Notes under the pieces: model-generated | The model's input: only the letters and a program-made list of their open reading frames with translations | Databases searched by the model: none | What the model was told of the DNA's origin: nothing | Translations under genes and position numbers: made by a program | Source of the DNA: Epithemia pelagica | Taxonomy: Eukaryota > Bacillariophyta > Bacillariophyceae > Surirellales > Surirellaceae | Length of the DNA stretch: 64,000 bases | Reading direction: 5' to 3' | NCBI GenBank assembly: GCA_946965045.2 | Contig: OX337230.1 | Coordinates: 124,001-188,000, forward strand | In this document: one piece after another, positions 49,358 through 59,768 of the stretch | Position numbering within the stretch: the stretch's first letter is position 1 | How the letters are laid out: every line of letters begins with the position of its first letter

Positions 49358-50157
49358 ATGCGTTGCTCCATTGTTCGAAAGGGCGATATCCAACGGTCGT
49401 CGTCGTCCTCCCGGTAAGATCTCAATGGTATCTTTCACCTTGTCGTTGGCAATTGTTCTTTTCTCATGTACAAAATCCTATGAATTGTCATCTCTTCCTT
49501 CTATCATAGACACCATCAGGACGATGATTCGTTTTCCAAAACAGCTACCCATCAACTGGATGAGACTCCCACTACAAGGAACGCATCCTCCTCCAAGTCG
49601 TCGTCGTCGTCGTCGTCATCTGTATTGCAACAAACGGCCGATATGCATCATGCCATTTATCCCTTCCTGGTCTGTGTCCTGTCTTCGTCGTCATCATCAT
49701 CTTCTTGGTCTCACACATTGGCGACGGCTCGATCCATTCGGTATGCTCCCACCTACAATACCCACCACTCATTGCCATCGTTCCAGAACCAGGCACAACA
49801 ACTGCAAAAACAACAACCTTAATATTGGCAACACGTTCAAATGCAACAAGAAGGTCTGAGTGATTGTGGTTCCTGTTGGTGTGCTTCCACCAACGCCTCG
49901 ATTGATGTGGTGGATTTGTAGAAACAACAACAACAACGACGACCACCACAACCAAACTGTCCGTGCGGGTTGGTATCGACAATAGCTTGTTTCGGTTTGG
50001 GGCAAGGAGCGAGAGGCACGCTCGTGTGGTATACGACACGATCGATCCATGCCATGCACCACGGACACGTGGTGTGGTGGTTCCAAAACCGTGTCCTGCA
50101 GACTGCTGCTGTACCAGGCAAAGAACCATTTCCTGTGGCGTTTGGTGTGTGTATATA
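49358..50157 (+). pseudogene. Possible Ser/Gln-rich gene interrupted by two in-frame stops
   Basis: A first exon (49358-49413) begins MRCSIVRKGDIQRSSSSS. A 96-bp intron (CCG/GTAAGA ... ATCATAG) leads to a second exon that stays open to a TAA at 49820-49822, giving a 122-residue Ser-, His- and Gln-rich protein. Directly after that stop the same phase encodes GLSDCGSCWCASTNASIDVV up to a TAG (49919-49921), then NCPCGLVSTIACFGLGQGAR and more, up to a TAA near 50155. The Cys-patterned text on both sides of the stops suggests one gene broken by nonsense changes. Alternatively the protein truly ends at 49822. No family is recognised. Confidence 0.35.
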
Positions 50158-50791
50158 AAGGGTAGCGTGGTCTAGAATCCATCGTGTGTCTCTGTTTCAT
50201 GATAACGGTTGTATCCTGGCGTAACTGGATGGACTGGGTAGGCAATTCTATATTTCCTAGAGGTAATGACAGAACGAAATGCCCCTAGTAGTACTAAGGC
50301 TAGGGACAATTTCCTCGTCGGGATATACGCATGTCCGAAGTCCGTCCGTTTGGTGTTTGCGTTGGAGGATCGCTGCTCTCTTTTGGGAATAGATAAGGAG
50401 AAGAGCATACTTCCATGTTCCAACTACTCCTCGAGACAGTCAGTGCTCTAGTGGTTGGTTCTGGTTTTGTCCCTCGTTTCGGATATCAATCACCACTTTT
50501 CTTCGTTTCGGATATCAATCACTACTTTTCTTCCTTCAAGGATGGGAGCAGTTGGATCGAACTATACTCTTGCTAGATGATTTACTTCCCCCAAGCCGCC
50601 TGTCCGTGGTCCACGTTTGTGGAGCGACTTTTCTGCGACCTTTTTGGTGCAACATCTCCGCCGAGCGACGCACGCACAGCATGGACAACCATCTCTCAAC
50701 ACCCCGTCTATGAATAGACCAATTCTCCTCTCGTGAGTCGAAGCAACACCAAATTAACAAACAAACCAGCCAACAAAAGCAAACAAGCATC
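50158..50791. promoter_or_regulatory. Region upstream of RPB7 with a 29-bp tandem repeat
   Basis: Two copies of a 29-bp unit (50475-50503 and 50504-50532, starting CGTTTCGGATATCAATCA) differ at one base. They lie about 260-320 bp upstream of the RPB7 start codon. No TATA box is evident. Apart from this I see nothing. Confidence 0.5.
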
Positions 50792-51352
50792 ATGTTTTAT
50801 GTGAAGCAATTGGAGCACGAAATTGTGTTGGAACCGCAACATTTTGGTCCGAAATTACGTGCCACCTTGGTTCGGTTGTTGAAGGAGCAAGTCGAAGGCT
50901 TGGCCTTGGCCACCTATGGCTTTGTGGTGAATGCGATTGACGTTCCGGAAAAGGATATTCAATCGGGTATTATTGAATACGATACCGGCAATGTCGTCTT
51001 TACCGTCAAGTACACGGCGCTGTTGTTGCGTCCCTTTATTCATGAAGTGTTGGATGCCGTCGTGGGACAATGCAATCCGCTGGGCTTTTTTGCCTTTTGT
51101 GGACCGCTCCGCATCTTTGTGTCCAAACATTCCATGCCCGAAGACATGTTTCATGGATTTGATCCCGAACAAGATGCCTGGATTAGTGAAGATAAAGAAG
51201 TTGTCATTTCCGCCGGCTCGGGCGTTCGACTCAAAATCAAGGGACGGACCGTCGAACAGGGCAATATCACGGCCATTGCCACCATTAAAGACAATTATTT
51301 GGGATTGGTCGATGATGGAGAAGCCAATGGACCCGAAGGAGCCGATGCCTAA
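50792..51352 (+). CDS. RPB7: RNA polymerase II subunit RPB7
   Basis: 186 residues, close to the usual 170-180 of RPB7, in one exon. The N-terminal RNP-like half begins MFYVKQLEHEIVLEPQHFGP, which is characteristic. The C-terminal half is an S1-type OB fold (GQCNPLGFFAFCGPLRIFVS, then DKEVVISAGSGVRLKIKGR and TIKDNYLG). RPB7 pairs with RPB4 to form the stalk of RNA polymerase II, contacts the clamp and binds nascent RNA. The extra C-terminal residues (VDDGEANGPEGADA) are acidic and not part of the core fold. The gene converges with the membrane-protein gene downstream. Confidence 0.92.
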   Translation: MFYVKQLEHEIVLEPQHFGPKLRATLVRLLKEQVEGLALATYGFVVNAIDVPEKDIQSGIIEYDTGNVVFTVKYTALLLRPFIHEVLDAVVGQCNPLGFFAFCGPLRIFVSKHSMPEDMFHGFDPEQDAWISEDKEVVISAGSGVRLKIKGRTVEQGNITAIATIKDNYLGLVDDGEANGPEGADA

Positions 51353-51994
51353 TATGCAGAAACAATCGAGAACTATGCACTCCAAAGCATGAGTTAAATC
51401 TCTTGTGTGTGTGTTTGGTTGCACGCATTTTGGAAACACTTGCCACCCGTTTTTTTGTCGGTGCTCTACAAACGCATGTGCGGAGCGTGACTTGTGTGTG
51501 TCCTTCCATTCTGAAGTTACGGATTTCGATAGCATCATCCTGGATGGGTACTATGGATTCCAGTATTGTTCTCATGGATTTTTCATAGTACTTGTCGTCC
51601 TGGAGGCAGTTCTTCTGGGGGGAACGATCACTCTGTAGAGACTTGCGCGCAGAGAATAAACTAAAAAGAGATACCTTCAGGATAATAGTCTGTTTCTCCT
51701 TTCTACTGGCAGCGAACAGGCAACCAAGCCATATACGATCGATCCACCTTTTCTATAAGTAGGAGTGGATGCTCTGCATAGCATGCAAATCTTTGTCACA
51801 GTGGGTGCCCTGCCTGTGATTTCTCTCTAGAGAGAAGGAAAACGCAGTCTATATTATAGTATACACAAGTTGGAATCGGTTTATCCTTTTACGTGCATAG
51901 CTTTAGCTCTATCGAGGTTGTTTGTTTCTGTTTCTATTTTTTTTTGTGGCTTTTGTGCAACATTTTCATGGGCTCCATGTTCCTGGTTGGTGGA
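51353..51994. other. Intergenic stretch between convergent genes
   Basis: Contains the 3' ends of RPB7 and of the membrane-protein gene, a TCTCTCTAGAGAGA palindrome at about 51821-51834, and no supported gene. Confidence 0.4.
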
Positions 51995-53374
51995 TTAGGA
52001 GGATTCTGATTGGGGGTGGCTACCATCAGCGGAGGATGTTTCGGGCGCCGTCGCGGGAGCCTTGGTAGTCGTCGCAGCAGCCTCTTTGGTGGTTTCGGTA
52101 GTAGGAGACTTAGTGGAACGTTTCTTCGGTTGGATGCCCAAGACCGACTTGACCGACTTGACCGCCACCAAGAGAAGAAACAAGAGGGCAAAGGAATGAG
52201 GAATCCATTGCAGCAAGAGGGGCAAGGAATAGGAAACGCTGTTGTCGTTGTTTTGGAACAAGGGATAGATCCATTGATCGTAGACAATGCACCGGGCAAA
52301 CCACAGCAAGGTGACAGCGGTATGGTAGATGCGACAGGCTCGTTGACACTGTTGTTTCGTCACCAATTGACGCGAATAGAGGTAATACCACAAGAAGCCA
52401 AATTGAATGCAGGCCACGGCAAAGACGGCATCCTTCAATACAAAATCCATGGGGGCCACATTGAGGGTTGCGGCAAGGGGAGTTGCGGTTGCCGAGGCTG
52501 AGGATCCGGACGACGAATAGTCTTGATGCAACAAGGTGTGCAAGCTTCCTTGTCCATGAACCAAGACGGACAGGGCCATGCTCAAGGGGGCACCGCTATA
52601 GACCACCCACACAACCTTGTTATTGGGGACAATCAAGAGGGTTTGATAAATTCCCAGGGCAACGACACTCCATGCCACGACCGTCGACACCCAGTACTCG
52701 GTTTCGGGCGACAACAACAACGTCGTCTGGTTGTTGGACTTGGAAGAATAATACAAGGTATACCAGAGCAGGGGATAAATGGATTTGATCATCGGTGCCA
52801 AGACACCTCGTCCTTGATTGGCTTGTTGGACGACATGGGCCGATTTGCCCAATTCTTGAGCCGATGTGGTGGTCAATCGCCACGATTGCACCTTGTTCCA
52901 AAAGGGCAAGAGCGTGGCACCGGACAAGAAGGTACAGACAAAGCACGTGACGTACAAGGCTTGCTCCAGACGGTCCAAGGAGTAGGGTTGATCCGGATGA
53001 TCATGATGACGATGATTGGATTGCACCAGTTGCCACAGAAACAAGACATTGGACAAGAACAAACTGGACAGAGAAGTAATGCCATGGACGGCTCCATGAA
53101 TGGTCCGAACGTAGCGTACTGGTACAAGACCCAAGAACAATTCTTTGGCGTCTTGTTGTGGTGGTTTTGACTTTACAGAAGCACTGTCTTGGTCGTCCTT
53201 GGTCGATGCGGACGCAGATGCTGTATCGCTCCTTGTCTGAATCTCGTCCTGTTCCTCATTTGTAATCTTCAAGGATAATCTCAGTGTCTTGCTGGAACGA
53301 ACTTGTTCTTGTGGAACGGATGGCAAAGATGCATCCTTGGGGGTGACAGCGGTGGCGGTGGTGACGGTTGCCAT
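51995..53374 (-). CDS. Multipass membrane protein of unknown function
   Basis: 459 residues, one exon. The first 80 are polar and Ser/Thr-rich, with no signal peptide. About eight hydrophobic spans follow, for example SLSSLFLSNVLFLWQLV (about 97-115), LYVTCFVCTFLSGATLLPFW (138-160), STVVAWSVVALGIYQTLLIV (230-250), AVFAVACIQFGFLWYYLY (320-340) and SFALLFLLLVAVKSV (400-418). A polar Thr/Ala/Pro-rich tail ends the protein. Both ends are probably cytosolic. I do not recognise a transporter signature or catalytic motif, so no function is assigned. It is intact and compositionally like its neighbours. Confidence 0.75.
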   Translation of the reverse strand: MATVTTATAVTPKDASLPSVPQEQVRSSKTLRLSLKITNEEQDEIQTRSDTASASASTKDDQDSASVKSKPPQQDAKELFLGLVPVRYVRTIHGAVHGITSLSSLFLSNVLFLWQLVQSNHRHHDHPDQPYSLDRLEQALYVTCFVCTFLSGATLLPFWNKVQSWRLTTTSAQELGKSAHVVQQANQGRGVLAPMIKSIYPLLWYTLYYSSKSNNQTTLLLSPETEYWVSTVVAWSVVALGIYQTLLIVPNNKVVWVVYSGAPLSMALSVLVHGQGSLHTLLHQDYSSSGSSASATATPLAATLNVAPMDFVLKDAVFAVACIQFGFLWYYLYSRQLVTKQQCQRACRIYHTAVTLLWFARCIVYDQWIYPLFQNNDNSVSYSLPLLLQWIPHSFALLFLLLVAVKSVKSVLGIQPKKRSTKSPTTETTKEAAATTTKAPATAPETSSADGSHPQSESS

Positions 53375-53810
53375 GATATGTTGAATAAGAAAGAGAAAGG
53401 TGTTTGATAGAAATCAAGAATGTTGGTGATTCTTTTTATGACAGGAAGAGAGCTGCCACTTTTTCATGGTTTGCTCTGTGCAGGGTTTGCCATGGCATGT
53501 CTTGCCGTTGGACGTTGTCGTCTCTTTTTTTGTCGCGGTGCAACGATACCATCTCGCTGTGCAGTTTTCTGCGGCATGTCTTGGCTTTTGGTTGAAGCTA
53601 CGAGAATTGTGATTGGCTGTGCACTGTTGTGTTCTCCGCGCAGACGCCAGTTACTGGTCGCTCTTGAGTCATCTTCGGAAGTCCATTACCTCAACACATA
53701 GAGTTTTTTGTTCCTACGGATATCTAGCATCTAGCTACTCCTACTCCATAGTCCTAGCTAGGAGACGAGAGAGTATTCGAAGTATTGCACAACTATATAG
53801 TATATAAGAA
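53375..53810. other. Intergenic stretch
   Basis: Holds the promoter of the membrane-protein gene and the 3' end of the IQ-repeat gene. Around 53725-53765 there are several CTAG-centred words (CTACTCCTACTCC, CCTAGCTAGGAG) similar to the palindromes at 2931-2961. No gene seen. Confidence 0.4.
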
Positions 53811-56800
53811 TTACACAATCGTCCTTCGTAACGAGGAGGACGACAATCGTTTGGTCGGATTCGTAGTAGTCGTTTGGGACCGCTGCTGCTTCTTGTTGTT
53901 TTGTTGGTGTTGTTGTTGGTCCCACAAGAGGAGCGAGGAGTCTTCACTGTTGGGGGTCGATGTCACGGACGACGCTCGGAGCAAGGACGAAGTCGACGAT
54001 GGGACACCTCGACCGCCTGGAAGAAGGAGGGGAGAGGATTCCTCGGGAAACGAAGCAGGACTGGGATACCACAAGGGTGTGGCATGGGCCGTGTGGGTGG
54101 CCCCGAGGGACAGGGGCGAAGGAGTTTGTTCTTCTTCCCAGTCGTTGGTTTCCGTCGTGGTCAAGGTGGTTCGTTGGGGAGCGCCAACGGCATTGGTGGT
54201 TGGGTTGGACGCATGATGGTTGCCCAGGGGGAACAAAAAGACGGCCGGGGTTCCACCCGTACTGCCATTCCAACTCCGTTCACTAAAGGGTGTAATATAG
54301 AGACTGTCCCCGTCGGAAAAGTGTGATGATCGCGTCGTGGAAGACGGTTGTTCGTTGGGTGGATACGGAGCATGTGTTGGAGAGGTGACTCCCGTCGTTC
54401 GTTTGCGCAAGGACTTTTCTCGTCGCGACACAAAGCCAAACCGTCCCGTGACAAAGGATATCGATTCGGACGTGGATGGTTTGGTTCGTGACAAACTGGG
54501 TTGTTGGACCTTGAGGGATGGTCTCCTGGCATGATTGACAACGCCGTTGTTGTTGTTCTGGAGGGCGCGGGGTCGAGAAGAAATGACTTGAAAGGGCATG
54601 CGCTTCTTCTTTTTCCGTTTGGCCTTGTCGACAGCTTTGCTGTTGGATTTTCGTTTGCTGGGACTTGTTGTTGTTGTGGAGGATGGTAGTGGCAAACTGT
54701 TTTCCGAATCATTCAGAGCTGCGACATGACTACTACTACTATTGGTATGATGCGTGGCTTTGGAAGTGGGACTGTCCAACGGCATGTACCCGGAATCTCC
54801 CGACGCCACGGAGCTTGCAGTCCCAAACACGGGTGAGGATAGCGAGGCTAGATAGGAAAGTGACAGCCTTCGTTCCTGCCGGGTATTACTCGTAGTATCC
54901 ACAAATGGAGCCACAAACCCCTCTGTGGCTCCCAACTGGGATCGAGCGTTTCGTCTCCACGGTCTTCGCTTCCTTCCAAAGGGTCCTTTGGCTTCGGGTG
55001 CTTCTTGTTCCTCCTCTTGATTCCACGTGCGTGTGGACCAACCCGAGACAAACGAGTCATCCAACAGGGATCCAAGCTTGTCGGGACTTGGTTCCAAGGA
55101 TGCAGAGGACAGGGACTCGGTGGCAGCAATGGTTGGAATCCATGGCACGTTGTCCTTCTGGTCGGAATGGCCTCGCTGGATGCGACGCCACCAGTGTTGA
55201 ATCTGCAGTGCCGCGGCAATTTTTCGTTCGTTGCGACGCCGTCGTCTCTGGGCACCCCGCCAGGCCGATTGAACAACTTGCAGGTCCGGTGGGAAGGACA
55301 CTCGGGGACGAGTCGTCTTTTTGACGGGAGTCTCGAGAGTCAACACTACAGACGGTGATTCCACAGCTGGTTTCGTTTGCATGGGACGACGGGCCCGCCA
55401 CCAGGAACCAATCACATGGGCCGCGAGACGCCATTGAGAAAACCTCTGACGACAACAGTATCCTCGCCATTGGGATTGGATCAAAGACGCGCTCTTGGAG
55501 TGGAGTGGTTGGTATGCGGGGCCCTTGGGAAGCAGACACTCGTTTCCCACACTTTGACGTCCCATGAATTCTCGCCAGTGTTTCTGGATCAACAAGACGG
55601 AATGGTTTGCACGAACCAGGGTTTGCAGGCACTGGTGCCGTCGATACCAAGACTGAATTCGAACAATGGACTGGATTTTGAATCGTAAAACACGACGGCA
55701 TTCCTGGACCTGCGCATGTTGTTCGTGATTTTCTTTTGGTCGATGACCCTTTTGGTACAGTCTCCATGCCCTCTGAATGGTGGTAGCGGATTGACACGCT
55801 GTGTGAAAGCTTCCGCGAATAAAGACTCTCCATCGTTCTGGTTGAGTGGTCGTTCGTCTCGACACGGTGGAACGCCTGCTGTATGTAGAAGATCGATGTT
55901 TCCGCGGGACATGTATATAGTCCAGACTCAATCGATGCTGTCGGCTGTGTTCTGGTAGATGGTGTTGTTGCTGGTATTCTTCCAATAGTCGATTGGCCGC
56001 CGAGACGACTCGTCGGCGTGTCTTTTTGTGCACCAATCGTGGTGGCGATGTGACCACCACTGACGGAGGCGGCGTCTGCTGCGATCTCAGCTGCTGGCGT
56101 TTGTGAGAACGCATCACAAAGTCACTTGGCGAGACACTGGCAGCATTGCGTGTCTCATCCTCGGCCGACAAAAAGTATCGGGGAGACGCTACCGTTGACG
56201 AAAACAATCCAGATTCATCCTGTGACAACCGGGACATGGACAGCGAAGCGGCGGATGCCTTGGCTCGATAGACACGCTGCAAGGAAACAACCGCACGTTT
56301 GAACCGTTGATAGCGAGACGAGGTTCGCCATTGACGCCACAGAGTTTGAACGACCAAGGCTAACGTTTGTCGCAACAAAAGCTTGGCAACAATGGTCATG
56401 GAGTGGATTCGATACATCTGTTGCAAGGCAATGACAGCTCCTCGCAAACGGTGGAATCGTAAAAGCTGATGCCATGCGCGCCACTGCGACTGAACGATCA
56501 CGGCGGAAAGGTTTCGTTGCTCCATTCGGACTCGGTACATGCCTTGGAAGAGTAAAACGCCGTTTCTCACACTTTGGTAGCGACAAGACTCTAGTCTTTG
56601 ACGCCACTTGGCTTGGATCATGACTGAAGAGGCGTATTGTTTCAAGGACTTGGCATGTGTTCGGATTCGGTGGATGCGTTGCAGAGCAATCACGGCGCTT
56701 CGGACCTGTTGATAGTGAGACGAGGCGTGCTGCTGACGCCAAACTTTCTGAATCGCCATTGCCGAGTTGTTCTTATGCATCGCCAAGGAGCGAATACGAT

Positions 56801-59234
56801 GCCTTTGTTGAAGGACCAGGATGGAGCGTTGGAACCGTTGGAACCGCGAGGACGCTTGCCATTGACGCCACCAAGGCTGAACCGTTTGTGCCGCATTCTG
56901 CTGGTGCACCAGCATGGCGACAGTAGCCATGTTGACTCGATGACGTTGTTGCAAACAAAGGACGGCTCGTTTCAAGCGTTGGAATTTCAAAGAGGCTGTC
57001 CACCGACGCCACATGGTTTGAAGAATCAATGCAAGCGTTTGTTGCAACAACTCCTTGGCTTCCCTTCTCATGGAGTGGATTCGATACAGTTGTTGCACGA
57101 CAATACTGGAATGTAGGAGCCGATGGTACCGAGACGCGGCTTGCCAGTGCCGCCAGTGGGATTGAATCTTGACAATTGCCTGCCTCTGCGACCCAAATGA
57201 AGCGGACCATTGCTTGGATCGATACCGACTCTGCAAGGTAACAATGGCTTGTTTCACACGTTGGTAGTGTGCAACGGCGTGCCATTGACGCCAGGACGAT
57301 TGAATCCAAATTACCGCCTTTCGTTGCAACCTCCACTGTGCGACAGCCCGTTTGGAGCGATGAATGGTCTGCAGTACCAGGACGGCCTGTTTCATTTGAT
57401 GAAACTGTGAGAATGCATACCATTGCCGCCATTTGGATTGCAGGATCAACGCCGCGTCTTGTTGTTGTCGAACCTGACGTGTGGCGAGTTTGGATCGATG
57501 CCGGGTTTGCAACACCACGACAGCGCGCTTCCATTGTTGGAAGCGCGAGCATGTGTGCCAGTGTCGCCATTTCGATTGAATCGTCACGGCTGCCGCGTCA
57601 TGTTGTTGTTGCCGTCGGAACTGAGCATTGGCATGATTGGATCGATGCCAACGTTGCAGGACCATCACGGAACGTTTCAAGGCTTGGAACTGTGTGTAGT
57701 TGTGCCAGTGCCGCCACTTGGCTTGAAGTAAACGGGCCGACGCTAACTTTTGTTGACAGTGGTTCAAAGCCGTCGTGCATCGATGTCGACTCTGCAGCGC
57801 AATCATGCCGTGCTTCAACTGTTGGTACCCCCGGCAAGTATACCAGTGCCGCCATGTGGATTGTATCAAAATGATGGCGCCGTGCTGCAATCGGAAATGA
57901 TGAGAACGAACAAGGTGGGATCGATACCAGCGCTGCAGAGTTGTAACGCCCCGTTTCAAGGCTTGATAGCGTTGGGTCGCAGTCCATTGGCGCCAACGGG
58001 TTTGGAGGATCAAGACCAAGGTCTGTTGCACCAACGTTTGAGCCTCGCGGTGGAGGCAATACAGACGGTATCGACGTTGCACCGTGACCAGGGCTTGTCG
58101 AACCTGGATCCATTGATTCCGGTCTTGCCAGGATCGCCAGTTGGATTGAATGCAAATGGCCGCCCTTGTAACCTGTTGTTGTTGTTTTCGTTGTTGTTGT
58201 TGCACCAATCGATGTCGCCGTTGCAGTACCACGACGGCTCGTTTCAAGTGTTGATAGCGTCGTGTGGCCTGCCATTGGCGCCACAGCGTTTGCACGACCA
58301 AGACCAAGGTTTGCTTTAAGAGTTGTTTGGCAGTTTGGAGCATGACATGAATGCGATACCACTGTTGAATTGCCCGCACCGCCCGACGCTGTTCTTGAAA
58401 TTCCGTACAAGCCTGCCATTGACGCCACCAGGTTTGAATCACAATGGCACTTTGATCGATTGGTGTTGGACGACAAGTCGTGGTTGTCGTTGTCGTTGTC
58501 GTCCGAGAGGAGGGCCATTGCTCTGGAGTTGCAGCTGGACGGTCCTTCGTTGTTACCAATTGGTTGGTACAGGACTCCTCCTCCTTTTCTTTCATGGTCG
58601 GCGATTCATACTCGTCTTTCCGTTCTTGTTGTAGTACAAGAGGGGATGTCGGTGGTGCTTTTGATACTACAGAGTCCTTTGGAATCCCCACGCGACCCAC
58701 GACAGAGGAGGAAGAGGATTGTCTCCTTGATTGCCTGTCGTTCTGGGAGAGTGTTGTAATGGTGGTGGTATCCTGGTCCTCCGTATCATTCGTACCATGG
58801 TCGTCTTGTCTCCTTTCTTCCGTGTCGAACAGCAATGGTGGTACTGGCAATGATTGTGACAAGGATGATGATGCGGGAGAGGATTGTGGTTCCACGAGAA
58901 TACTGGATTCGTCGTAGCAGCTGGCCGAACAGGAATCATCCTGGTCCTCCAACAATAAAGGCATGGAGGGTTGGGTACGGCGACGGCCTCGTTCTCCTCG
59001 TTCTCGACGACGAGACCAGGACCACCAGGACCGTGTTGTGGTAGTTGTGGTGGTTGTTTGTGAGGAGGAGTTGGATGATGCTTCGGTCTGAGATTTCGCC
59101 AGATTGGGGTTGTCATATTCGTCATGGTCATGGTCATGGTCCAAGAGTGACGCGGCTGCGGCTGCTTGACGGTATTTGGTAACGAAAAATGAAGAAGTTG
59201 CTCGCATCATGGCATTCCAACAATTGGTCCACAT
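53811..59234 (-). CDS. Very large IQ-repeat (calmodulin-binding) protein
   Basis: 1,807 residues in one exon. Residues about 263-985 consist of 16 tandem units of about 45-50 residues, each built on the pattern Q-x-x-W-R-x-W-x-A followed by a LQ-x-x-H-R half, that is two IQ-like helices per unit. Typical text is LQSKWRQWYAFSQFHQMKQA. About seven more scattered IQ motifs follow at about 1160-1420 (IQRAWRLYQKGHR, IQSQWRGYCCRQRF, VQSAWRGAQRRRRR). The ends are low complexity (poly-Thr, Ser-rich, basic KAKRKKKKRM). IQ arrays bind calmodulin or myosin light chains; the array recalls ASPM-type spindle proteins, but there is no calponin-homology or motor domain. A cytoskeletal calmodulin scaffold is a reasonable inference. 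Confidence 0.85.
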   Translation of the reverse strand: MWTNCWNAMMRATSSFFVTKYRQAAAAASLLDHDHDHDEYDNPNLAKSQTEASSNSSSQTTTTTTTTRSWWSWSRRRERGERGRRRTQPSMPLLLEDQDDSCSASCYDESSILVEPQSSPASSSLSQSLPVPPLLFDTEERRQDDHGTNDTEDQDTTTITTLSQNDRQSRRQSSSSSVVGRVGIPKDSVVSKAPPTSPLVLQQERKDEYESPTMKEKEEESCTNQLVTTKDRPAATPEQWPSSRTTTTTTTTTCRPTPIDQSAIVIQTWWRQWQACTEFQEQRRAVRAIQQWYRIHVMLQTAKQLLKQTLVLVVQTLWRQWQATRRYQHLKRAVVVLQRRHRLVQQQQRKQQQQVTRAAICIQSNWRSWQDRNQWIQVRQALVTVQRRYRLYCLHREAQTLVQQTLVLILQTRWRQWTATQRYQALKRGVTTLQRWYRSHLVRSHHFRLQHGAIILIQSTWRHWYTCRGYQQLKHGMIALQSRHRCTTALNHCQQKLASARLLQAKWRHWHNYTQFQALKRSVMVLQRWHRSNHANAQFRRQQQHDAAAVTIQSKWRHWHTCSRFQQWKRAVVVLQTRHRSKLATRQVRQQQDAALILQSKWRQWYAFSQFHQMKQAVLVLQTIHRSKRAVAQWRLQRKAVIWIQSSWRQWHAVAHYQRVKQAIVTLQSRYRSKQWSASFGSQRQAIVKIQSHWRHWQAASRYHRLLHSSIVVQQLYRIHSMRREAKELLQQTLALILQTMWRRWTASLKFQRLKRAVLCLQQRHRVNMATVAMLVHQQNAAQTVQPWWRQWQASSRFQRFQRSILVLQQRHRIRSLAMHKNNSAMAIQKVWRQQHASSHYQQVRSAVIALQRIHRIRTHAKSLKQYASSVMIQAKWRQRLESCRYQSVRNGVLLFQGMYRVRMEQRNLSAVIVQSQWRAWHQLLRFHRLRGAVIALQQMYRIHSMTIVAKLLLRQTLALVVQTLWRQWRTSSRYQRFKRAVVSLQRVYRAKASAASLSMSRLSQDESGLFSSTVASPRYFLSAEDETRNAASVSPSDFVMRSHKRQQLRSQQTPPPSVVVTSPPRLVHKKTRRRVVSAANRLLEEYQQQHHLPEHSRQHRLSLDYIHVPRKHRSSTYSRRSTVSRRTTTQPERWRVFIRGSFHTACQSATTIQRAWRLYQKGHRPKENHEQHAQVQECRRVLRFKIQSIVRIQSWYRRHQCLQTLVRANHSVLLIQKHWREFMGRQSVGNECLLPKGPAYQPLHSKSASLIQSQWRGYCCRQRFSQWRLAAHVIGSWWRARRPMQTKPAVESPSVVLTLETPVKKTTRPRVSFPPDLQVVQSAWRGAQRRRRRNERKIAAALQIQHWWRRIQRGHSDQKDNVPWIPTIAATESLSSASLEPSPDKLGSLLDDSFVSGWSTRTWNQEEEQEAPEAKGPFGRKRRPWRRNARSQLGATEGFVAPFVDTTSNTRQERRLSLSYLASLSSPVFGTASSVASGDSGYMPLDSPTSKATHHTNSSSSHVAALNDSENSLPLPSSTTTTSPSKRKSNSKAVDKAKRKKKKRMPFQVISSRPRALQNNNNGVVNHARRPSLKVQQPSLSRTKPSTSESISFVTGRFGFVSRREKSLRKRTTGVTSPTHAPYPPNEQPSSTTRSSHFSDGDSLYITPFSERSWNGSTGGTPAVFLFPLGNHHASNPTTNAVGAPQRTTLTTTETNDWEEEQTPSPLSLGATHTAHATPLWYPSPASFPEESSPLLLPGGRGVPSSTSSLLRASSVTSTPNSEDSSLLLWDQQQHQQNNKKQQRSQTTTTNPTKRLSSSSLRRTIV

Positions 59235-59768
59235 TCACCGATAATGACTTGATGAAACTGGTGGTTGGTTGGAAACGAATAGGCCCTTGTGGATTCGGTT
59301 GTAGGTAGTATCGTTTTGGTGGTTGGTGGTAGCTGGATTGGTCTCGAGGCGAAGGGAAGACAACCGAGACTTGACCAATCGGTAGCACAACAAAAGACGA
59401 TTGACTGAAACTGGTATAACAAAGAGAGGAAACAACAGACCACGAAAGAACCAGGTGCTCGACTTGTTGTTGTTGTTCTTGTTGTTTTCGTAGGAGTGCT
59501 GTTGTTGTTGTTGTTGTTTCCGACTACCAACGGTTCCGCCACACGCTCTCTCTTCAGACGACTGGGTATATATGAGAAACACTGTGGAGAAGAACAAGAG
59601 TCACTAGACTAGCTCACAAGAGAAAATGACTCTGGTGTGTGGTGTTGTTGTTGCCGGACCGTCTTGTGTGAGAGTGCCACAAGAGAGGAGACGCACTTCT
59701 CTTGTGTCCACCAAACGCACGACTGTTTTCCCAGGTTTACACCCACACAGACACAGGGAGTTGTGCAA
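59235..59768. other. Intergenic stretch with GTT/TTG microsatellites
   Basis: Simple TTG-type runs at about 59461-59520. Probably promoter and 5' untranslated region of the IQ-repeat gene. No other gene is seen. Confidence 0.4.

Noticed and set aside
57598-58518. Long minus-strand and plus-strand frames within the IQ-repeat gene
   Set aside because: They follow the repeat periodicity of the real gene in shifted phase and show no domain of their own.
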